Origin: Variovorax saccharolyticus
Lineage (GTDB): Bacteria > Pseudomonadota > Gammaproteobacteria > Burkholderiales > Burkholderiaceae_C
NCBI RefSeq assembly: GCF_030316765.1
Contig: NZ_JASZYT010000015.1
Coordinates: 1 to 64,000, forward strand
DNA length: 64,000 nucleotides
Direction of reading: 5' to 3'
Below, one piece after another: positions 45,645 through 54,100 of the stretch. Under the pieces are notes generated by a model. That model had not been told where the DNA came from, searched no databases, and saw only the letters and a list, made by a program, of their open reading frames with translations. Position 1 is the stretch's first letter; the number at the start of each line of letters is the position of its first letter. A program made the position numbers and the translations under genes.

Positions 45645-46178
45645 ATGGAAGAGAACACGCTCGTCGAATCAAGCTATTCAGCGACCATTCATGCACCGAT
45701 CGAGAAGGTCGATATCGCTGAATGGTGCTTCACCCTCCCCGAGTCGGAGTACCAGAAGGCCTCGCCTGCGCACAACGCCTGCGGCACGACCACGACGGAC
45801 GACGGACGCCGCATGTCGATCAACGTCGAGATCCTGGGCGGAAGCGTGATGGTCCAGCACTATGTGGAAGAGATCGGCAAACCCGATCACCTCAGGCTCG
45901 TCTCGAACTCCGACATCTTCACGCCGACCGGTCGAACCAAGGTCGGCGTGATCTGGGACCTGAGCGTCAAGAGAATTGACGATCAGACGTGCGAGTTCAG
46001 GAACACGGTGCGTAGCACCTTCACGCCCGAGCTTCTGACCATGATTGCGCAACAGGGGATTCCGCGAGAGGTGTTCCAGGCCACTCGTCGACCGATCTCG
46101 GAGGCTCACAACCGGCAGGAGACGCCATGCTTCGCCAAGAGCATCGAACGCCACGCCTTGGGCCGAGCCACGCCCTGA
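45645..46178 (+). CDS. SRPBCC/polyketide-cyclase-like protein
   Basis: The 177-residue protein has the pattern of a START/SRPBCC lipid-binding fold: SYSATIHAPIEKVDIAEW at the first strand and helix, a beta-sheet middle with HYVEEIGKPDHLRLVS and VIWDLSVKRIDDQTCEFRNTV, then a C-terminal helix. AAGGAG before the ATG is strong. An isochorismatase-family gene starts 15 bases later, so the two probably act together on a hydrophobic small molecule. The ligand is unknown. Confidence 0.75.
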   Translation: MEENTLVESSYSATIHAPIEKVDIAEWCFTLPESEYQKASPAHNACGTTTTDDGRRMSINVEILGGSVMVQHYVEEIGKPDHLRLVSNSDIFTPTGRTKVGVIWDLSVKRIDDQTCEFRNTVRSTFTPELLTMIAQQGIPREVFQATRRPISEAHNRQETPCFAKSIERHALGRATP

Positions 46179-46192
46179 CTGGAAGGCGAAGC

Positions 46193-46819
46193 ATGGAAAC
46201 CGTCACATACGACAAGAAAGTCACGGGACTTCTCGTGATCGATCCCTACAACGACTTCATTTCCGAGGGCGGCAAGATCTGGGATCGCCTGAAAGGCGTC
46301 GCGCAGGCGAATGGATGCATTCCCAACATGCTCCAGGTCCTTGAGGCAGCCCGGAAGGCGCAGCTTCGCGTCTTCTATGCGATGCATCACCGCTACCGGC
46401 CCGGCGACTACGAAACCTGGAAGTATGTCGCGCCGATCCAGAGGGCCGCTTGGGGCCGCAAGAGCTTTGAGTTCGGAACCTGGGGTGGCGAGATCCGAAG
46501 CGAGTTTGCTCCGCTGCCGGGCGAGATCGTGGCCCAGGAGCACTGGTGCTCGAGCGGCTTCGCCAATACCGATCTGGAACTGCAACTCAACAGGCACGGC
46601 ATTCACCAGCTCATCGTTGTCGGCCTGGTCGCCCACACCTGCGTGGAGGCCACGGTGCGCTACGCGGCGGAGATCGGCTACGAGGTGACGGTCGTCAGGG
46701 ATGCGACTGCGAGCTACACGGAGGAGCAGATGCACTCTGCGCTCGATGTCAACATGCCGAACTACGCCAATGCGATCGTGACGACAGAGCAGATCGTCGC
46801 ATCGATCTCTTCGCTCTAG
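46193..46819 (+). CDS. isochorismatase-family cysteine hydrolase (second copy)
   Basis: The 208-residue protein has Asp17 in LLVIDPYNDF and nucleophile Cys150 in GLVAHTCVEATVRYA, with His117 in EHWCSSGFANTDLEL where family members usually have lysine. It matches the product of 21288-21914 in length, in all three positions and in many blocks (ISEGGKIW, RPGDYETW, FGTWGGE). It follows the SRPBCC gene by 15 bases. Substrate unknown. Confidence 0.9.
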   Translation: METVTYDKKVTGLLVIDPYNDFISEGGKIWDRLKGVAQANGCIPNMLQVLEAARKAQLRVFYAMHHRYRPGDYETWKYVAPIQRAAWGRKSFEFGTWGGEIRSEFAPLPGEIVAQEHWCSSGFANTDLELQLNRHGIHQLIVVGLVAHTCVEATVRYAAEIGYEVTVVRDATASYTEEQMHSALDVNMPNYANAIVTTEQIVASISSL

Positions 46820-46952
46820 GCGGCTGCGCTCGCGAGTCTCATCACTGGACTCGCGTTTTCAATGGGCGATCGAAATCGGGGGTCGTCGGGCTTTCGATCG
46901 GGGTCCGGTCGCGGCGAACCATCACATCCATCCGTGGACAACGAGCAGGCGA

Positions 46953-48260
46953 ATGTCATCCCTACCGCACACCTCAAGCGCACCGTTCTCGCCGACGGAC
47001 GTACGCGGCAGCATCGCCACGTTGCCAGGAGGTCGCGCCTGGCGACATCCGCTTCGATTTGCCGGCCCAGGGCTGCTGGTGGCGGTAGGTTACATGGACC
47101 CCGGCAACTGGGCCACGGACATAGAGGCCGGTGCTCGCTATGGACCCACTTTGCTGTTCGTGGTGGCAATCGCGAGTTTGGCTGCCATGCTGCTGCAGAC
47201 GCTTGCACTCCGCCTTGGTCTGGTGGCACGGTTGGACTTGGCGCGCGCTTGCCGCGGGCACTATCGGCCGGCGACAAACCGTGTGCTTTGGCTGCTGGCC
47301 GAACTGTCCATTGTCGCGTGCGACGTCGCGGAGGTGTTGGGATGTGCGTTGGCGTTGCAGTTGCTGTTTGGTGTTTCGCTGCCCGTCGGGATTGCAATCA
47401 CCTCACTGGACACGCTCATCGTCCTGGGTCTTCGAGGAAAGGGATTTCGGCATGTCGAGGCAATCGTTCTTGCTCTCATCGCAACCATTGGGATCTGCTT
47501 CCTGGTGGAGCTGATTCTCGTGGGACCGCACTGGGTGGAAGTGGCCCGCGGCTTCGTGCCTCGGTTGGAGGCACTGCAGGAGCCGCGCGCCCTTTATCTT
47601 GCGGTGGGAATTCTGGGCGCTACCGTGATGCCGCATAACCTGTATTTGCACTCGTCCGTCGTCCAGACGCGACACGTGAACAATGATCCGGAGAGCCTTG
47701 CATCTGCAGTGCGCTTGTCCACCTTCGACACAGTCATCTCGTTGCTGCTCGCGCTGTTTGTGAACGCCGCGATCCTGACGCTGGCGGCCAGTGCCTTCCA
47801 CGCCACGGGCCATCACGACGTTTCGGAGATCCAGGATGCGTACCACCTGCTGGACCCCATCGTCGGCACGAGCCTGGCATCCGTGCTGTTCGGTATCGCA
47901 TTGCTCGCGTCCGGGCAAAGCTCCACGATCACCGGCACGATCGCGGGCCAAGTCATCATGGAAGGGTTCCTGGATCTGAAAATATCTTGCTGGCAGCGTC
48001 GTCTCATCACTCGCGGCTTGGCGCTGCTGCCCGCGCTGGGTGGCGTGCTCTGGTTGGGCGACGGCGGCGTCGGAAAGCTGCTGGTCGCCAGCCAGGTCGT
48101 TCTTAGCTTCCAGTTGCCTTTTGCAATCTGGCCCTTGCTGCGGTTCACCAGCGATCGATCGCTGATGGGACACTTCGTGAACGGGCCTTGGCTGAAAGCC
48201 GGGGGATGGACCATCTTCACGCTGATCGCGATGGCAAACCTCTGGCTCCTGTTGAGGTAG
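46953..48260 (+). CDS. NRAMP-family divalent metal transporter (MntH-like)
   Basis: The 435-residue membrane protein has the two NRAMP metal-site motifs, MDPGNWATD in helix 1 and VMPHNLYLHS in helix 6, and the segment SGQSSTITGTIAGQVIMEGFL. It is predicted to import Mn2+ or Fe2+ by proton symport across the inner membrane. A Dps-like gene lies close by on the other strand, consistent with metal and oxidative-stress handling. The start at 46953 gives a plausible N-terminus. Confidence 0.93.
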   Translation: MSSLPHTSSAPFSPTDVRGSIATLPGGRAWRHPLRFAGPGLLVAVGYMDPGNWATDIEAGARYGPTLLFVVAIASLAAMLLQTLALRLGLVARLDLARACRGHYRPATNRVLWLLAELSIVACDVAEVLGCALALQLLFGVSLPVGIAITSLDTLIVLGLRGKGFRHVEAIVLALIATIGICFLVELILVGPHWVEVARGFVPRLEALQEPRALYLAVGILGATVMPHNLYLHSSVVQTRHVNNDPESLASAVRLSTFDTVISLLLALFVNAAILTLAASAFHATGHHDVSEIQDAYHLLDPIVGTSLASVLFGIALLASGQSSTITGTIAGQVIMEGFLDLKISCWQRRLITRGLALLPALGGVLWLGDGGVGKLLVASQVVLSFQLPFAIWPLLRFTSDRSLMGHFVNGPWLKAGGWTIFTLIAMANLWLLLR

Positions 48261-48347
48261 GAAACGGTCTTCTTCATGCGGGTCGGTCGCCGACGGCGCT
48301 TTCGGCTTGGAGCGTTTGGCGGCCGAACGCGAATCAATGAGGCGCTG

Positions 48348-48575
48348 TCAGCGGCGGTGCTTCGGGCCACGATTCGTCGGACGCGCATTCCGAGGGGGAA
48401 GGGGTCCCCGTTGCTGCTTCAGGGCTTTCGCACTGAGTGCAGCGGTGGCACTCGTGACCGGAGTGCCATCGCCCCCTCTTGCGGGTGGTTTCCCGGCGGC
48501 GATTCCCCATGCAGGCGGATCGCTTGCCGGAAAGGACTCCAGCCCGGCCTCTTCGACCGCGTCACGCGGCGGCAT
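48348..48575 (-). CDS. small protein with ESFPASDPPAW motif
   Basis: The 75-residue frame starts MPPRDAVEEAGLESFPASDPPAW, a motif seen in many short uncharacterised proteobacterial proteins. It overlaps the 3' end of the dps-like gene by 14 bases, on the same strand, which suggests coupled translation. The rest is Pro/Arg-rich and low in complexity. Support rests mainly on the motif and the overlap. Confidence 0.5.
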   Translation of the reverse strand: MPPRDAVEEAGLESFPASDPPAWGIAAGKPPARGGDGTPVTSATAALSAKALKQQRGPLPPRNARPTNRGPKHRR

Positions 48576-49125
48576 GGGCAGCGCCCTGCGCGGTGAGATG
48601 CCGCAAGACGAACCAGCTTTGGAGTTCATTGCCCCGTACCACCTGGCCGACGATCAGGTCGTTTGTGCCTTCGTCGCCTGCCGATGCCGCCTCGCGGGAC
48701 AGGGGTCGTGCTTCGAGAAGGATGAACTCGTGCGCATCGACAAGCCGCCGCAGCTGGTCGATGGTGCTCTCGACGCCGCTGGGAGCGCGTGCCAGTCGGG
48801 TTTCCTCGACCACGTCGCGAGCCAGCGCGCGAGCCACGCCTCCGAGGGCCTGGATCCGCTCGGCCAACGCGTCCATGATGATGTCCTGCTCGGCATAGTG
48901 CTTGTCGAACAGCAGGTGCAGTTCGTAGAACGTTGGCCCCGATGCCTGCCAATGCGCTTTCTTGTACAGATCGCGAACGGCAATGGTGTGGGCCAGGAGA
49001 CGGTTCAAGGCGGCGACGCTGCGGTGGCGAACGTCGTCTGCGAGGCCCAGCCGGACCGGAACCAGACTTCCGAAGGATTGCAGGGTCGGGGAGTGCTCAG
49101 GCTGAATTTGAAGCTTGTTTTCCAT
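48562..49125 (-). CDS. Dps/ferritin-like DNA-protection protein
   Basis: The 187-residue protein has the Dps ferroxidase pattern KKAHWQASGPTFYELHLLFDKHY and AEQDIIMDALAERIQALGG, with His and Asp/Glu ligands at the dimer interface. It stores iron and protects DNA in stationary phase or under peroxide stress. The ATG at 49125 (MENKLQ) begins a normal-length Dps; the longer frame is spurious. The small ESFPASDPPAW protein gene overlaps its 3' end. Confidence 0.93.
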   Translation of the reverse strand: MENKLQIQPEHSPTLQSFGSLVPVRLGLADDVRHRSVAALNRLLAHTIAVRDLYKKAHWQASGPTFYELHLLFDKHYAEQDIIMDALAERIQALGGVARALARDVVEETRLARAPSGVESTIDQLRRLVDAHEFILLEARPLSREAASAGDEGTNDLIVGQVVRGNELQSWFVLRHLTAQGAAHAAA

Positions 49126-49377
49126 GCTGCGCCAATGTGGTTGAGGATCGATCACACATTGTTCGCCATCATTCTCGACCTTGTATCCGACCGATGGCCG
49201 TGATGCGACTCGCTCTCGCGGATGGGCAGTCATTCGGCCTTCAGAAGGGGACTCATGTCCGGCATGCAGAGGGTGTTCTTTGGGCGCGAGCCGCTCATTC
49301 TTTGGGCATGACTGCAAGGCACCAACTGCACGCTCAAACCGATCTCGCACCAGCGTCAAGTCGCTTCCGGGGCGTCA

Positions 49378-49872
49378 GTGCGAAGGTCGGGAGCCGCGAC
49401 GGATCCGGTCAACCTGTTTGCAACTCAGATCGTGAACCCCAGTGACGTGGCGCACGCGATTCAGCTGGCACTCGCACCTGTTTTCCTGCTGACCGGCATT
49501 GCGGGGCTTCTCAACGCCATGGCAGGGCGCCTTGCGCGCATCGTTGACCGCGGGCGGCAGCTGACCGAAGGTCCGATTCCGCGCGAACGCCAAATCGTGG
49601 CCGCAATCCAGGTTGAGCTGGACAGCCTGGAGCACAGGCGCTACTTGGCGGGTGCAGCGATAACGGCCAGCACGTTCTCCGCGCTGCTTGTCTGCACGGT
49701 GATAGCGGCGTTGTTCCTCGAAGTGATGTTGCAGATCAGGCTGAGTTGGCTTCTGGGGCTTCTGTTCACCGGCGTGACGTTGACCTTGGTGGTCGGCTTG
49801 GCTTACTTTCTTCGGGAAATCCAACTGGCCACCAGAACAGTGCGCATCCCGACTCCAAGTTGCTTGCGGTAG
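49378..49872 (+). CDS. DUF2721-type membrane protein
   Basis: The 164-residue protein has three hydrophobic segments: ALAPVFLLTGIAGLLNAMAG, TFSALLVCTVIAALFLEVML and LLGLLFTGVTLTLVVGLAYFL. Between the first and second is a conserved RLARIVDRGRQL stretch, the pattern of the DUF2721 family of unknown function. The start is a GTG at 49378, with a weak ribosome binding site. It is predicted in the inner membrane. Confidence 0.82.
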   Translation: MRRSGAATDPVNLFATQIVNPSDVAHAIQLALAPVFLLTGIAGLLNAMAGRLARIVDRGRQLTEGPIPRERQIVAAIQVELDSLEHRRYLAGAAITASTFSALLVCTVIAALFLEVMLQIRLSWLLGLLFTGVTLTLVVGLAYFLREIQLATRTVRIPTPSCLR

Positions 49873-49950
49873 GCTTTTGTCAATGGGCGCAGCTGCCCGG
49901 GGCTGCTGCGCAGCTTGGTCACGCCACCCGACGGCGTTCGATGCGGGCGG

Positions 49951-50985
49951 TCAGTCGAGACGAATGCCTGTAGCGACCACGATCCGGCGCCAGGCCGCGA
50001 TATCGAGCTGCCATTGACGCAGAAACACCTCGCGACCGAGAGGCTCCGACTCATATCCGAGGACCCTCAACGCCTGCTGCACCGACACCTCGGCCAGCGC
50101 CGCTCGAAGCGCCGATTCAAGGCGTGCCAGTACGGGCCCCGGCGTGCGTGCGGGCGCGAACAGTGCGCACCAGCTCTCAGTGGTGAACGGAACGCCTGAC
50201 TCAGCCAGCGTGGCGACCTGCGGCAACTGGGGGTACCGCGACGTGCCGGAAATGACCAGAGGGATCACTTTGCCCTCGCGAGCCAAGGCGAGGGCACCCG
50301 CCATGTCGCTGACCGCCAGCGGGATCTGCCCGCCCAGCAGGTCTTGCATCATCGGTCCGATGCCTTGATATGGTACGTGCGACAGATCGATGCCGCGATG
50401 CAGCCGGATCGCCTCGGCGACCAGATGTCCGCCTGAGCCGGTTCCCCACGAGCCGTAGAGCAGCGGCAGCGAGGCGGCCTGCGAGACGGCGATCAGACCC
50501 TCCAACGATCGGGCCTCGAAGGCCGGATTTGCCACCAGCAGCAGCCGCGTGCTGCAGACACTGCCCACGGCGGTGAAGTCTTGGTCGGGGCGGTAGGAGA
50601 GTCTTGGAAACACGCTCGGCGCGATGGCGTGGGTTGCGCTGGTTCCCATCAGCAGCGTGCGCCCGTCGGGCCGTGCATGCGCGACCTGTACCGCTGCGCG
50701 CCGGCCGGTGGCGCCAGCGACGTTGCTGACGATAACGGTTTCCTTCAAGTGGGCGCTCAGGGACCTCGCGAGGATCCTGCCGATCGCGTCCACCGGACCT
50801 CCTGCAGGAAACGGCACCACGAGATTCAAAGCCGGGTCCATCGCACGGGTTGGCGGGGGGATCCCATAGGCAAGCGCGGTCGCGAGCACGACGCGCCGCG
50901 TGACCCCGGGCAAGACCCGACGGTCTGGACCCGAGCTCGGATCGGGCCATGCTCGTCGAGCCCGATTGTCGAGCGTCGTCCGCAT
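49951..50985 (-). CDS. Bug-family (TctC-like) periplasmic binding protein
   Basis: The roughly 344-residue protein has a leader with TRRVVLATALAYG and the Bug fold: NLVVPFPAGGPVDAIGR, LLMGTSATHAIAPSVFP, HVPYQGIGPMMQDLLGGQIPLAV and PYQGIG carboxylate-binding loops, ending with LARLESALRAAL. Such receptors bind carboxylates for TTT transporters or signalling. No TctA/TctB permease is nearby, so it is an orphan. Start choice between 51006 and 50985 is uncertain. Confidence 0.9.
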   Translation of the reverse strand: MRTTLDNRARRAWPDPSSGPDRRVLPGVTRRVVLATALAYGIPPPTRAMDPALNLVVPFPAGGPVDAIGRILARSLSAHLKETVIVSNVAGATGRRAAVQVAHARPDGRTLLMGTSATHAIAPSVFPRLSYRPDQDFTAVGSVCSTRLLLVANPAFEARSLEGLIAVSQAASLPLLYGSWGTGSGGHLVAEAIRLHRGIDLSHVPYQGIGPMMQDLLGGQIPLAVSDMAGALALAREGKVIPLVISGTSRYPQLPQVATLAESGVPFTTESWCALFAPARTPGPVLARLESALRAALAEVSVQQALRVLGYESEPLGREVFLRQWQLDIAAWRRIVVATGIRLD

Positions 50986-51156
50986 TTCTGGAGGCTTTGC
51001 CGGCAAATCTGTCCTTGGTCATCGATGCCAGGCGATCGGTGACCCTCGCTGACACTCGGCTCTCGAAGCGAACGATACTACTCGTGTCCCGGATACCCCG
51101 CACGTCAGTGAGTCGAGGCGAAGCCTTGCAGGAGGACGCTGCGCCGTGGACAACAG

Positions 51157-54100
51157 GTGGTGGATGCCCATGGAGACGTCCCGCTGGCTCGTCGCAACAT
51201 GCTAGGAGAGACTCTGAACCTGTCAGGCTACACGCTGGAGTTGCTCCGCCGGGACAGCGAGTTCACGCTCCTCCGAGGCCGGGCCACGGCGAGCGCGACT
51301 ACCTCGCCGAACACAGTCCTGGTAGCGACACCGACGCCTGAGCAACCACGGACCGATCGCCTGCGCATGCTGGAGCACGAGTTCAACCTGCGGAGCGAGC
51401 TCGAATCGAGGTGGGCCATCAGACCGATCGCCATGACGCGTTGGCAGGGACGCACCGCCCTGGTGCTGGAGGACGTGCCGGGCGAGCCCCTTGATCGCCT
51501 GCTCGAAGCGGCGCCGACAGGAACTGCCTCGGTTTTGTCCCGCTCTGGCAAGGCCCCGATGGCGCTTGAGCTTTGTCTTCGCCTCGTGGCGGGGCTCGCA
51601 GGTGCCATCGGCGAAGTGCACCGTCGTGGCATCGTTCACAAGAACGTCAAACCGGCAAACGTCCTCGTCGACGTTTCGACGAGCCACGTCTGGTTGACCG
51701 GGTTCGGGATTGCTTCGAGGCTGCCGCGCCAACGTCAAGTGCCCGTGCCCCCGGAGACCATCGCGGGCACGCTCGCCTACATGGCGCCCGAGCAGACCGG
51801 GCGGATGAACCGTTCCATAGACGGCCGCAGCGACCTGTATGGGCTCGGAATCGTCATGTACGAGATGCTGACCGGCACGCTGCCGTTCGCCGCCAGAGAC
51901 CCGATGGAGTGGGTGCACTGCCACGTGGCCCGCCAGCCACCGCCGCCAGAGCTGAGGGCGGCCAATGTTCCTGCGCAGGTCTCCGCGATCGTCCTGAAGC
52001 TGCTCGCAAAGACGGCCGAGGATCGCTACCAGACGGCCGCGAGCCTCGAACGCGATCTTCGACGGTGCTTCGCGCAACTGGAGCGCGAAGGCCGCATCTC
52101 CAGTTTTCCATTGGGTGAGCACGATATCCCTGATCGCCTGCTGGTCCCGGAGAAGCTCTACGGCCGGAAGGTAGAAACAGCACATCTTCTGGCCGCCTTC
52201 GAGCGCAGCGTTCATGGCGGTGCGCCTGAATTCGTCTTGGTCTCCGGCTCCGCAGGTATGGGAAAGTCATCGCTGGTGAACGAACTCCACAAGGTGCTTG
52301 TGCCGTCGCGAGGGCTCTTCGCTGCGGGCAAGTTCGATCAGTTCAAGCGCGACATCCCGTATGCAACGGTGGCACAGGCTTTTCAAGGCCTGCTTCGCTC
52401 GTTGTTGACCAAGAGCGAGGACGAGTTTGTCCAATGGCGTGACGCGCTCCGCGAGGCGCTCGGACCGAATGGCCAACTCATGGTGGACCTGGTCCCTGAA
52501 CTCAAGCTGATCATTGGTGATCAGGCACCAGTGCCGGCGTTGTCGCACCAGGATGCGCAGCGCAGGTTCCAACTGGTCTTTCGACGCTTCCTGGCAGTGT
52601 TCGCCACGCCAGAGCATCCGCTGGCTCTGTTTCTCGACGACCTTCAATGGCTGGACTCGGCGACGCTTGATCTCCTCGAAGACCTCCTGGCGCATCCGGA
52701 CGCGCGTCACCTGCTCCTGGTTGGTGCCTATCGTGACAACGAGGTCACGTCGTCCCATCCGCTGCGACGCATGCTCGATGAAGTGCGCAAGGTGAATTCC
52801 TCCGTCCACGAGGTTGCCCTGGTGCCCCTGATTCGCGAGAGCGTGACCCAAATCGTTGCCGACTCGCTGCATTGCGGCCAGGAGCATGCCGTCGGACTCG
52901 CGGAGCTGGTACATGAGAAGACCGGCGGCAATCCATTCTTCGTGGTTCAGTTTCTTGGAGCGCTTGCCGAGGAGGGGATGGTCCGCTTCGATCCAGACAC
53001 CCCGCGCTGGATATGGGACCTCGACCGCATTCGCGCCAAGGGATACACGGACAACATCGCCGACCTCATGATTGGCAAGCTCCGCGGCCTCCCTCCGCGC
53101 TCCCTCGAGGTCCTGCAGTTGCTCGCCTGTCTCGGAAGCAGTGCCGAACTCGAACTGCTGTCGATGGTACGCGACGAGCCGGACGCCAAGCTTCTGGACG
53201 ATCTGCATGAAGCACTTCGAACCGACCTCATCCTGTATTCGGAGGGCTCCTACCGTTTTCTTCATGACCGCGTTCAAGAGGCGGCGTACTCACTGATTCC
53301 GCAGGCCATGCGTCCTGCCTTGCACTTGCAGATCGGCAGGCGATTGGCCCAGATGATCCCCCAGGAAAAGCGGGACGACGCGATCTTCGAGATCGTCAAT
53401 CAGTTGAACCGAGGCGCCTCGTTGATCGCGTCGCCAGCTGAAAGGGCGCACCTCGCGGAACTCAACCTGGTGGCCGGCAAGCGGGCGAAGGCCTCGACGG
53501 CATATGCATCGGCCCTGGGGTACCTCGTTGCCGGTGCCGAGGTGCTGTCCGACGCGGGCTGGGACCGGCGGCCCTACCTCAGGTTCGCACTGGAACTGCA
53601 CCGGGCAGAGTGCGAGTTCCTGACGGGCGAGCTGTCGGCAGCCGAGGGCCGCCTGACTGCACTCGTGTCTCGCGCCATCGAGCCCATGGACCAGGCCGCG
53701 GTGGCTTGCCTGCGCATCGATGTCTATACCACGCTGAACCACAGCCATCGAGCGATCGACATCTGCCTTGACTACCTTTGGCGTCGAGGCGTCGAGTGGT
53801 CACCGAATCCGACGCAGGAGGAGGCGCGTCGCGAGTACGAGCGAATGCTGGTTCTCCTCGACGGCCGCGAGATCGAGGAACTCATCGACCTGCCCCTGAT
53901 GAGCGATCCGCAATCCGTGGCCATGCTGGAGGTGCTGAACAGGGCTGTCACACCGGCCTCGTTGACGGACGAGAACCTTCTGTCCTTGCTCCTCTGGCGC
54001 ATGGTCAATCTCAGCCTCGAGCATGGCAATACCGACGCGTCGTGTCTGGCTTACGTCCACGCCGCCAGGATTGCCGGGGCCCGCTTCGGCAACGACAATG

